From Perca fluviatilis (taxonomy: Eukaryota > Chordata > Actinopteri > Perciformes > Percidae), in the NCBI RefSeq assembly GCF_010015445.1, contig NC_053133.1:19445922-19509921 (forward strand): 64,000 nucleotides of DNA, read 5' to 3'. The notes beneath the pieces were generated by a model. That model was not told the DNA's origin. It saw nothing but the letters and a program-made list of their open reading frames with translations, and did not search any database. This document shows, in pieces, positions 48,850-64,000 of the stretch (within the stretch, counting starts at the first letter, position 1; the number at the start of each line of letters is the position of its first letter). The translations under genes were made by a program, and so were the position numbers.

Positions 48850-51695
48850 AGTGTGTCTGTATAATATAATAGACATATGCATTCCATGAGTCAGTTCTTA
48901 GTTTTTTGCGTCACGGTGCAGACATGTAATAACCTTTCAGCGTACGGTAATTCAGGTGGTCTGAAAGAAAGCTAGACTCTTGGCTCTGTTGTCAGGCTTC
49001 ATAAAATCTAGTTGTGACAGGAGACTTTGGCCAATCACAGGTCATTTCAGAGAGAGGGCCTTCCTATTGGCTGTTCTAAAAATACAGATGCATGTGAACG
49101 TCCCTTCAGATGGTAAAAGTGTGATTCAATGGTGGAAAATCCTGCAGAAAAACATGCTATTCAAACACTGGCAACAACTGTGTACACTGCAAAGCAACCC
49201 AAAAAGAGGAAGACCGACTTCTCAAAAAGAGTCTAACAATAAAACGCAATAAAAACGTGTCAATACGGCGAAGCGTTTCAGAGATGGAGAGAAAATGTTG
49301 CTAATAGTTTGGCCTTCTGCTAACCGTTGCCAAAGGCTCACGGCTGCAACTAATTCAAATTAATGTGCATGTAGCTAGCTAGAGCCTCGAATCACGGTAT
49401 GCATTTTCAAATTCTGGTCGGGTTTCTTTTTGCCTTCTCCAGGAAAACTTTAGTCGAGAAAACAAAAATCAGCAGCTTAATCGATATATGACAATAACTG
49501 TTATTTGCAACCCTAACTGAATAATGATCATTTATTCAATGGACATCTATAATAATTATTAAATGTTGATTATTTTGTTGTCTAAACTAAGCATTTCCAA
49601 GCCCAAAGCAATGTCTTCAATGGTTTTGTCAAACAAACCAAAAATATATTCAATTTACAATTATATAACAGAGAAAAGGCATCACATCCTCACACCAGAG
49701 AGAATTTTCAGTTTAACAAGAAATCGTTGCAGCAATAGATAGTAGAGTGTGTAAGGTGAAGATATGATCCGGCACCAAAACAGAGCCTGAACCACAGTGC
49801 ACTCTAACAACACTGCAGTCTTGCAGACTTTCACCCAGAAATTACTAAAAGACCAACAAAACACAGCTACACACCACCTGCTGCCAAACTTTCACACTTT
49901 TATTTGAACTTTTTAACTAGATTTCATTACTGTTCAGCATAGTCTAGCATTGTAAATGTCGTGAACATGTTCTTTGTAAATCTTTACAAACATTCCCCGA
50001 AAGAACCAAGCAGGCCTGCCTTGTTGCATGACCCAAATCTTCTTCAAAACTGGCAATTTTCAGCGTGTAGCTTGCTAGCTCGAAGATTGTTGATGTTTCC
50101 CCGAAGAGAACGGAGTTAGACAGCGGCAACACACATCACAGGAAGATCTGGCGGTGCCGGCAATTATCCTGCAAATTAATTCTAGTCGATCCAGTCTAGT
50201 TCAGCATATTAACTTACAGTGGCCCAACAACTGTGCCAAATCCATAGAAATTAGATTTTACTTTCTATGCTATTTATTTATTTATATATATGGCTATATT
50301 ACTCTAGTTTTTACTTTGCCATGTTGTTGTAAATGAGACTTCAGGTGACTTGCAGGTTAAAGAAGAGGATGACTGAGGAAGAGAAGAAGAATAGTGTGTC
50401 TGAGCTTTGGCAGTCATACAGTGACTTTACTATGGCATTCATACCTTCCCTGCTGAGGCATACATATGACTGTATACCTTTACTCAACGTACACCTCAGC
50501 TGTGATATGTGCTATGAGAGGTGACAGCCTTGCACAGCTCTCTGCTCCTCCCCACTCCTAGAAAGCGCCGCACCGATCATTCACAGAAGCAAATGTCAAC
50601 AGACATATGACGAGTCAGAGATCTGTGGCAGTTTGTAGAGAGAAACAGCAGCAGGCTCCATCAACGCAGACAGATTTAACCCTTGGTGACGGAGCGGAGA
50701 TGGACAGGATGTACTCCGAGAGGGCAGAAGGAGGGTCGATGCAGAATAATGACAAAGGTAAACTTCGGCAGGCAGATGTCATCTGAAATGAGTGACATGT
50801 AAAGAGCCAAAGTGACTGAGTGAGTGGCCAGTGGTGACAGGGCAAATCATGCCAAAACAGGTAATGCCGGGAGACAGGGAGGTGTTGCGACAGAGCAAAG
50901 TACACACTCAGCAGTCCCGAGCTGAGGGTTAGATGGAGTGGTTTTAAAATGCATTAGATCTACTATCGGGGGGTGAGGTGGGAGCGGTGACATGTCTTGC
51001 ATCTTGAAAACCTAGCAGTGGGTCATGTCCTTACTTGAACACAGACACTATTAGTAATGCAGTTTCTACACAACTGATGAGTTAGCATACACAAAGATTT
51101 TATAAAAATGACCTTCCTTAAAACCAGGTACTTGATCGCCACAGTCTATTAATAGATGTTAAAGGAGCAAACAATGCCTTTGACATGTTAATGCTTACTC
51201 AGGTTCACTGTCTCCCAACACACTGACACACATACTTCTCACTAGAGCTGAAACAATGAATTGAACGACAAAAGATTAATCTGCAACTTTTTTGATTATC
51301 AATTAATTGTTTAAGTCACTGTCTAAACAAATAATTCTCTGGCTTCACTTTCTTAAATCTGAATATTTGCTAGCTGAAGTTATTATCTTCAGGTTTTGGA
51401 CTTTGGTTGTTCAGACAAAACAAGACATTTCAAGACTTGGACTCGGGAATTTTGAAGGACAGACTAATTTACAGACTAAATTAATTGAAAAAGGAATTAG
51501 ATTAATTGATAATGTTAATAAATGTCAAAAAATAACTGTTGCAGTCCTTTTACGTGCATCTAAAAAAAAAAAATTTTCATGAAATATTTTATAACACTTT
51601 ACTTTTGTTTTTTCATTTTCAACCAATGCAATTTACTCCAATTTATCCTGCAAAACCTCGCAACCAGGACCCTTTTTAAAACTCTGTATCAGGGT

Positions 51696-51848
51696 TGGAA
51701 ATTCGCACCAGCCACTAGCTGGTAAAATATGCAAAAAGCTGATAGATTTGCTTCCCTCACCAGCCAAAAAAAAACAATGGTAATTTTTGTTTTTGTTGGT
51801 TTTTTGTTTTTTAAACCGCCAGGGTGAAAAGAGAAGAAAAAATAAATT

Positions 51849-51903
<55 letters not shown>

Positions 51904-51955
51904 CCCAAAAAAAAAACTTTAAAAACAAACAGCCCCCAGGGCCCCCCCGCAAAGA
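51696..51955. repeat. homopolymer-rich low-complexity stretch
   Basis: A T run of about 50 bases (51847..51898, one C) is framed by A-, T-, C- and G-homopolymer-rich sequence. To its left is CAGGGTTGGAAATTCGCACC, the start of a dispersed fish repeat I recognise. Confidence 0.85.
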
Positions 51956-52644
51956 CCCACCTGTCTATGTTCATGCAATCAATCGTCTTCTTACCCTCCA
52001 CTAATGTGACCTGAATGTCTGACTGTGCCAGCCTCGGCACCTTGCTGGCTGTCAGAAAGCAGCACCTGATCCAGCCTCAGAAGGGATGATAGCTGTCACT
52101 GACCTCACCCTGCTGGATGATGTGGGCACTGCCCATCATCGCCAGGCCTCTTCTGGTCCTCTACTGCCACCTTTCCGCCACTCACAGACTGAGGATGAGC
52201 GACCGGCTGGCTGGCTGGCTGGCAGAGCTACCAGGGCTTTGCAGTTATTCAGTGCTGGCACTGGCAGCCTTGTAGGCCCGGCACTGCTCCCTTATGCAGT
52301 TTAAAATGAGGTCATTTTAAGGACGGGGATTTGCATGGCTGCATTTCAAAGTCCACCAGAGAATCTTCAAGAGTACCAGAAAAAGAGCCGATTACATTTT
52401 TACATTTTACAGCTTTTTAAATCTACTCTTCCACTCAGATTTCAGGCTGAGAATCATTATATAAACACACAAACTTATAAACCAGCAATCATTTTTGCAG
52501 CTTATATGGACTTTTTATGATGACAACGCTCCCTTTAAAGATAACTTCAAAACACTGTGAGTAACTGGTTGCTTAGTGATAGCGTAGTAAGAGAGAAGGG
52601 AGAGTATGAAGTGCTGGCTAAGAGAACACAGATACTGTATTAAA

Positions 52645-52667
52645 GAGAGAGAGAGAGAGAGAGAGAG

Positions 52668-52704
<37 letters not shown>

Positions 52705-52740
52705 GAGAGAAAAAGAAAAAGAGAGAGAGAGAGAGAGATT
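52645..52740. repeat. (GA)n-A(n)-(GA)n tract
   Basis: GA repeats, then about 30 A's, then mixed GAAA/GA repeats. Confidence 0.95.
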
Positions 52741-55258
52741 GAAGAATTGAAGCCACCCCCCTCCCTCAGTGGCTGTAGTAGTACCCAGTAGTGCTGGCAT
52801 GTCCAGGACACCACAGAGAGCCCGACGACAGCCTTGTTGTTGTTTTGAACCCCCCCACTGAGCCATCGCGTGTTCGCAGCAAGGAAGGGAGGGGTGCTTC
52901 TAAGGCCAGGGGCAGAATCTGACAAGCAGGAGCCCGCGCAGCTCTCCTATTGGCTGAGCTGATCTACCCAACAGCTCACTGTATCCATGGAGTCCAAAAA
53001 AAATTTGGTGCCATTGAAAACATTGCAGCAGCCAATCAGAGTCGAGCTCCCGGTGAGGAGCGAGTACAGTAGTAGTAGGACTTGAAAGCACATGAATACA
53101 TTAATACAGATGAGGTAATGCGCCAAAAACAGCGGATTAGCTGGGAGTGAAGTCAACTGGAGACGATGGAGAAATATTTAATTCCACTACTGAGCACTTA
53201 GCGATTTAATGCGATTGATCTTTTTCTGTGCAGCTCAGCAAATTCACAGTATAAATTTTTTAAACCGAAAAGAATAATTCAAAATGTAATCATATAAACA
53301 AATTACATTTTAATTAACGCTGAATGTGATAATATATTTTGTCACTTTGCATTAACATAAAATAACAAAATATATCAATAAAATCTAACAATACTGGATT
53401 TATACTAGCAAAAAAAAAAAAACAACATCCCAGATATTCGTAGATTGCAGATGGTCCTAAGAGGTTGAGGTCTATTTTGCTAAAGACCAAAACAGTGCCA
53501 CGCCCATGCAGCAGCCTGACCTCTGGATGGCACTGCTTTTTCCACATCTCCCAGCTCTATGCCTCCCCTTTATTAAGCACACCGAGAAGCAGGGCACAGC
53601 TGAAACCGAGCACTGCGGCAACGTCCTACAAGAACAGCTCGGGGGCTGATGGCTGGCTAATGTAAGGGAGAGATAGTGCTGACATTCCACTACTCGGCTG
53701 CAGCATGAGAGTCCACGTGCCCTGCTGCTTTACTATGGAAGAAAAACAACGCCTCCCCAGCTGGGCGTGGGGAGCGTCACGTGGGCTCCGCCGTGGAGAG
53801 GCTGAGAGCTTGCTTGGCCCTGGGGTGTTGGGGGGGATGGGGAGAGGCAGCAGGGTGTATGTGTGTTTATGTCTGGGATTATGTAGGTCTAAAAAAGGAA
53901 AATGTATATCTCATTTATGTCTATATATATGCTATTTAAATAAAAAAAATAATTGTAATGTAGGTAAGGACGTGTGCTGAATATTATTGCGTGTATGGAA
54001 GGGGAGGGATTGTGAAGCGTCACACTGCAGCAGAGGCAGGCAGGGCTAGGCAGCTTTAAACTTGACCTAGATTCCCCGGGTGACACGCCACATTGCATTA
54101 GCCCAGTCGGCCAGACCTGGACCCGCCGGAGCTCCCTGACACTGGCCCGAGTCGACAGGCAGAAAATGGGGGAGCACTTCTCAAATGGGGCTGGCATGCG
54201 CCCTACCCCTCCTGCCCCCACTCGACTTCTCTTCACCCCAGACCATCTCCTGCCAATCCTATCCAGCTGACTAAAAATGGCTTAGGGGGCACTTGGCGAT
54301 GAGGAAAGAAGGGGGGGTCTGCCATTTGTTTGTTTTTGGGGATGAACTTGATTACCTCGTAGCCACGCCTCTGTATTGTTGCAAACATCAGCTAATGCCC
54401 CCCTCACCCAGATTCTGGCAAATCAAAACAAACCTCACAGGATGACTAAATCATTAGAACTGACAGCAATATATGAGGTGACATGTACTCCTCTAACTCA
54501 TGTAACCACACAGGCAGCTAAAAATGTTCCTTCCCTAAAAACAACTCCTGCATCAAAATCACTGCAGCCGCGATGAACCCAATCACCACGTATGGAAATG
54601 AACACGTGAAACCGGCAGTTGTACAGAGAAGCAGATCAGAGGAGGATGAAAGTGGGAGCACCTCTTCCTCGGCTTAGCCCCTCTCTTTGGACGGCACCTG
54701 ATGAAAGTTGGAAACCATGGCAACAGGCACATACACAAGAGTCAGCTAAAACGCTGGCGCCATTGAACTTGAGCTCTATGAAGTTCTCTCTTAGTGCCGC
54801 TCTTCTGTCACAGCAATACAACACTTTATACCATCAAAACATACAGATGCTGACAGCCCAGACTGATGATAATTTCTGACCAATGCATTAACTGAGACAC
54901 ACACACACAGACACACACTTTGTTACAGATACCTCTAAAGAGTCCTAAAGAGCTGTAAAACTAGTCCATGGTGTTTGTGTGAACTCTACCACTTTGATTT
55001 TCTGCTCCATGCGCTCAACATCTGCCTCAGAAGGATGCCCTCCCCACCCTGCCCTTGAGAGTCCTCTGGCTCATTCCTAGTATGTGTTTGGAAATCATTA
55101 AGGGGGACATATTGACTCACTGTCGTCGGTTCAACCTCCCTAAGGGCTGCTGCCTCCTAAACCCATTCAAACACAGATCTCCCATTCTTCTGCTAAAACA
55201 GCCCTAAAACCGTCATTACTCGACTGACCTTCGGACTGACTCACCGACGTCACTGCAT

Positions 55259-55300
55259 CCTTAAATCTCACTCTAAATGTTGAGAGAGTGAGATTTAAGG
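55259..55300. repeat. perfect 16-bp inverted repeat, 10-nt loop
   Basis: CCTTAAATCTCACTCT and AGAGTGAGATTTAAGG flank AAATGTTGAG. Confidence 0.95.
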
Positions 55301-57810
55301 TTGAGCATTTAGGGGGCACAATGCCTTACATAATTAGTTGTTGAGCCAATTTGAAGATTTAAATTGAAGAACTACAGTAGAGCATCACCTTAAATATTTT
55401 TTTCCCTGCACAGTATTGCCCTAACAGGATTTTTGGGTGGGGCACAGAGGAGGATTAGGGATGGTTGATGAGTGTCAGATTAAAGAGTACCACAATATTC
55501 TTTCAGTAAGAGAGGAGTGCCATCTGGAGGATGCAAACAGGACACAGGCACACGAGGAGTGAATGGTGGGGAAGACCACTCCCAAACCATTTTGCCATCA
55601 TATGCCCATTTCAGGACTGCTTCTTCTAAAATGTACAAGAAGTGATAGTGGTTAGAGTGAAATGTCTTTGTAAAGAACCATCACTTACCGCAGAACTAAA
55701 AAAGTAGCAAAAAACATTAATTTCTAACTCAAAGCGACACGTCAGTTTCTTGGGATGGGAAGCGTGACGTAAGAGCACCATCCAGTGTTCACATGCAGCC
55801 ATTTCAGGGTAAAACATATGAAAATAAAATGACATTTCTGCAGACTAAATGGTAATGCCATGTTTCATACTAATCTGCCAGACATTAAGGCTTTCCAACA
55901 TGTAAGTCTGCAGAGGAATGACAGCAGCCTGATGTGCTCCTTAAGGGAACCTGGGCAGGAAGTTATACAGTGTCAGCCCTCCAGTGGCATAAATAATAGA
56001 TAACCGAGAAGAAGCTGGGAGCTTTTAGCTGATATAACAAGCCACTCTACGTATTAGACCCACTTAGACATAGCATCTCAAATTACCTGATCAGCGGGTG
56101 AGGTCCAGAGGGTCCAGAGCGTCTTCCATATGCTGAGTTAAGAGTGGAGCAACTGATATTTCCACACTATATTTTAGCATGCCCAGGGTTTTCCCTACCA
56201 TTATAAGGCTTAGGCACAGCACCCAAGCAGTTTTGGGAACCACCCAAGCCAAATGAATGTAACCAATTGTGAGCATCAAAACTAACTAAATTATTTTTCT
56301 CAGATCTAATGGTTGTAGTTGGTCCCCTGTGGACTTCTTTAGAGAGTTTTGTCTTTGAGTCCTGGAGTGTTATTAATTCATTATTATTAAGTGCTCTACT
56401 TTTCTAAAGTTTTAGACACCAATATGGTAATAATAATGGTCAAAATGATGTGAAATTGCATATTTATTTTATTGAAAAACATAAAAATATTCTGAAGAAC
56501 CCTTAAATCCCCCCACTAAATAAGTGCACCAGTTTTTCACAAACTTAGGAAAAACACTGGTATATAAAATAGGTATAACAGTACTAGGCTTCACCAGCTG
56601 GGAGCAGTATTGACCCAGTTATGATCACAGCAACAGGAGAGCCGAGAAAAGCTTCACCTCAGGCTACTACACCACACCTCCCCCTGGCTTAGCGAGCCTA
56701 ATCCATCCTGTATGTATTCACACAAAACTCAGCCTGCTGCATTAGCTCAGCTCCATTCTCCATCTATAATGAAACACGTCTACTTCTCCCCTGTACTGCC
56801 ACAGGGTTGTGTACTGCGTGCTAACTGAAATAGCTTGCCATTTAGGCTATTTTAGTGAATGGATTTGAATCTTAATAGGGCACCTCGGCAGCTTGGCATT
56901 AGCCTATACTCGCACAAACACAGACCTCTCACGGGGATACACTGACTTCGTAATCCTATATACGAACCACCTGAGGCTTAAAGGGCCCAGCATTCCAGCA
57001 CCAGAGCTTAGCCAATTGAATGATAGCTGTGTGTCATGGTAACAATCTCCAAGGAGACACGGAGAAAAATACAACAGGGATGTGCAGACATGCAAGCAGG
57101 GGCGAAATGATGCGAGGTGAAGAAAAAAAAAAATAATAAAAAAAGACAACCTGAGAGCAAAAATGAAGAAAGAAGATCCTTTTGCTGTGAGCAGGAAAGA
57201 AAATAAAAACGTACAGTAAAACTCCACATTGACAAAATATACTGTTATAAAATGAGACTAAAACCACTAAATGTCATCGCCACATAGTAACCAACTATTA
57301 AATAAAAACAAAAAACATGTAAAAATGTACTTGAACAAGACGTGGCGAGTCTCGTGTCAGAGCTGCCAGTTTGTCGTGTGAGCAGTGACCCTGCGCCCTG
57401 TAGTTACATAAACACTCTGGCCTTGAGGGGGGACAGGAAGCTGGGAGCACCTACATTACTCAACTCCTTTTTATGGCCCACAATGCACTTCATTTCCTGA
57501 GCAAGCATTACACATACACCCACAACACATTAGGACTATAATAGGTATACCACAGGCGTTCTTACATAATGACAGGTCTACTTTGTATCAGTGCACCAAA
57601 GCTACTCTTACAGTTCTGAAACTGATTTTTTGATTATGTGTAAAGCTCAGATAAGGTGATGATTGCCAATAAAGTTGTAATTTTAATAACATGGGCGATT
57701 ACATGAAGAGTTTATCTGTGCTTCTAAACCTAAAGCTAGAGGCTTCTAAAAGATTTTCAGAAAAGAGAAACTGTCTTCAAGCTGATTTGTACAGGTTTCA
57801 ACATGTTTTT

Positions 57811-58316
57811 TTAAAGTGCTCATATTATGCTAATTTTCAGGTTCATAATTGTATTTAGAGGTTGTACCAGAATAGGTTTGTGGTTTAATTTTCAGAAAAC
57901 ACCATATATTTGTTGTACTGCACATTGCTGCAGCTCCTCTTCTCACCCTGTGTGTTGAGCTCTCTGTTTTAGCTAGAGTGAGACATCTCACTTCTGTACC
58001 ATCTTTGTTGGGAGTAGCACATGCGCAGTAAATACAGCTAGCTTGTCAGTTGTATGAGGGAGTGCCGTGCTAGCAGCTAGGCGAGCGTTATAACGTGTGT
58101 TACAAAGTGACGCACGTTTGTCACGGAAGTAAAGGCTGGACTACAACAGAGCTGTTTGGAGCAGTTGGTGAACAATGTTTTCTGTTGGAGATGGTAAGTC
58201 CATTTGGGGTGGACTTTGGGCTTTTTCACTTTGTAAACCTATGACATGCACAAATAAGATATATAACACAATAAAGGAAAGGGAAAAAGCCAAAAAGCAC
58301 AATATGAGCACTTTAA
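57811..58316. mobile_element. TTAA-flanked MITE (AAAGTGCTCATATTATGC family)
   Basis: TTAAAGTGCTCATATTATGC and GCACAATATGAGCACTTTAA are terminal inverted repeats adjoining TTAA. About 500 bp, non-coding, and a family I recognise as frequent in percomorph fish. The internal GGAGATGGTAAGTCC is a donor-like word. Confidence 0.85.
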
Positions 58317-59209
58317 GTAATGGTGCAGTTCCCATTCATTATTTTAGAGTTTAGGAGTTTAAGAGACACAGGAGGGGCAGTTCTGGCAAGGTTTGACTCT
58401 ACGCCAGATGGGGCATGATATCCATGGAGAGCAATGTAATGTTAAGTTCAAATTGAAGCCAACAGTGTCCTAGTTACACCCCCACCCCTCCCCTAAAAAG
58501 ATGTGACCTGTATCTCTCATTTAGTCAGTCATGCAACATGCAACTTGTATTTGGATATTTCCACCAACAGTTATTTGATTTTTCCTCCTACCTACACTGA
58601 GACCACATTTGCATGAATACACCACCAGTGGAAAGAAAGCAAGGTAACGGACTCAAACTGCCATTTAGAGAAATGCCTCTATTCATTCAAAGCCCTTCAG
58701 TACGCACTATGACCCAAATTAGTTTGAAACAATGGGAGAACTGCAGGCGCACAAACGAGCTTGATGTGGAGTATTTTGCCGGGTTATTCTCAACAACCTG
58801 CTTTTCTAAACATTGCCTTCAATTCAAATTAGGATCAGATACCAGTTATGTCCTTGAATACTGTAGGTATAAATAGACATAAACAAATAGATGCAGATAT
58901 GCAGATGGTAATCTGGAGTGGAGAATGAAAGCCTACAGTTACAGTATGAAAATAGTCTTAACGGTCAAACTTTGCATCGATTAATATAATGCAGACATGC
59001 AGCTGATGGACTTGGAATAAAGCATATGTTCACAATTTCTTTAAACAATACTTACATGCCCATGTCTACATTTTCAGAAGTTGTTAACCGTGGTGATTTC
59101 ACCGGATCATACTGAAGAGACCAATAACTAAAACGTACATATAAAGATGTGAGTATTGCTTTAAGACACCTTTTAACCAATATAGAGTTGAAAGAATTAG
59201 TCAATTAGC

Positions 59210-59355
59210 AGCAGAAAATTGTAACGATTTTAATATAGGATTAATCGCTTCCCTTTGTCACATTTTTCACCATTGTTTGACATGAAATACGCCAAATAAT
59301 TTAACGATTAACTAAGACTTGAATAATGAAAATGATTGTTCGTTGCAGCCCTAAA
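59210..59355. mobile_element. hAT-like MITE piece (GGGCTGCAAC family)
   Basis: Ends in GTTCGTTGCAGCCCTAAA and holds GATTAATCGCTTCC and TTAACGATTAACTAAG, matching the family at 38936..39200. Lies 68 bp from the UTR exon donor. Confidence 0.65.
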
Positions 59356-59423
59356 CCAATCCTTTAAAAGAAAAAAAAAAAAAAGCCCCAATCTTGAAAG
59401 TACGACTTGGCACGAGGACTTAC

Positions 59424-59515
59424 CAGCAGTGGAGCTGTGAGGCAGTCAGTCAGGAGCAGGGAGGCCCGGCCTGGCAGGTGGCCTCGGGTCACAGTCCTCC
59501 ACCAGAGGTCAGCCT
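59424..59515 (-). other. cyrib: candidate 5' UTR exon of cyrib
   Basis: On the minus strand a GC-rich 92-bp segment is bounded by a strong acceptor (CTTGTGTTTCAG) and a consensus donor (GTAAGT). It contains no ATG, and neither do the ten UTR bases in the next exon, so joining them leaves the cyrib start codon as the first ATG in that joined sequence. Link to cyrib rests on strand, position and splice sites. Because it has an acceptor, another exon must lie further right. Confidence 0.5.

Positions 59516-64000
<4,485 letters not shown>

Larger units (their letters stand above)
46592..59423 (-). other. probable 5' UTR intron of cyrib
   Basis: A 12.8-kb intron between the start-codon exon and the candidate UTR exon at 59424..59515. 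It holds a foldback element, a Harbinger remnant, a TTAA MITE, homopolymer tracts and long unrecognised stretches (about 49000-51600, 53000-57800, 58320-59200). Further UTR exons could be hidden here. Confidence 0.5.

Noticed and set aside
49000..51600. Search for further coding exons in the long intron
   Set aside because: Open frames here (for example 48980..49252 and 51307..51582) lack splice support and known motifs, and the latter overlaps a hAT-like MITE piece.
52515..52925. 136-codon minus-strand frame with Phe/Ser/Leu runs
   Set aside because: The central third is the (GA)n-A(n) tract in translation.

Overview
The window is nuclear DNA from a ray-finned fish, most likely a percomorph teleost. 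The evidence is a vertebrate intron-exon gene with fish-style compact introns, many short TTAA-flanked and hAT-like MITE copies of kinds I recognise from percomorph genomes, tRNA-derived fish SINEs, an L1/Tx1-like LINE, and very long (CA)n/(GT)n tracts. Family names for repeats are from memory; no database was searched.

Only one protein-coding gene can be supported: cyrib (fam49b), the CYFIP-related Rac1 interactor B, on the minus strand. Ten coding exons between 30698 and 46581 join with consistent phases and GT-AG introns into a 325-residue protein running from an N-myristoylation start (MGNLLKVL) to a terminal KSMLQ. A 3' UTR with an AATAAA signal reaches about 29830. A non-coding exon with good splice sites at 59424..59515 is probably part of the 5' UTR, so the gene likely covers 29.8-59.5 kb and its true promoter may lie near or beyond the right edge.

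Region by region: 1-10.7 kb is mostly unique or old repeat sequence with one possible orphan exon at the left edge (48..168), two TTAA MITEs and a SINE with a clear target-site duplication. 10.67-13.0 kb holds a (GT)n tract and a 2-kb A-rich minisatellite that has absorbed a SINE and an L1-start-like fragment. 13-25 kb is a gene-free flank with microsatellites, MITE pieces, a local duplication and two notable hairpins. 25.4-29.7 kb is a dead LINE sitting inside an older repeat. 30-46.6 kb is the cyrib coding part, whose introns hold a GATA/GACA tract, a MITE 17 bp from a splice donor, a 1.6-kb hAT transposon with an 8-bp target duplication and a leftover BED zinc-finger exon, and another BED-finger remnant. 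46.6-59.4 kb is the long 5' UTR intron, with a TA-flanked foldback element, a PIF/Harbinger remnant and a TTAA MITE. 59.5-64 kb is unannotated sequence with a 171-bp pure CA tract.

I did not find a novel multi-gene system. The most unusual signals are structural: a palindrome kept by paired changes in two MITE copies, the layered minisatellite, the foldback element inside a transcribed intron, and the hAT relic with an intact first exon.
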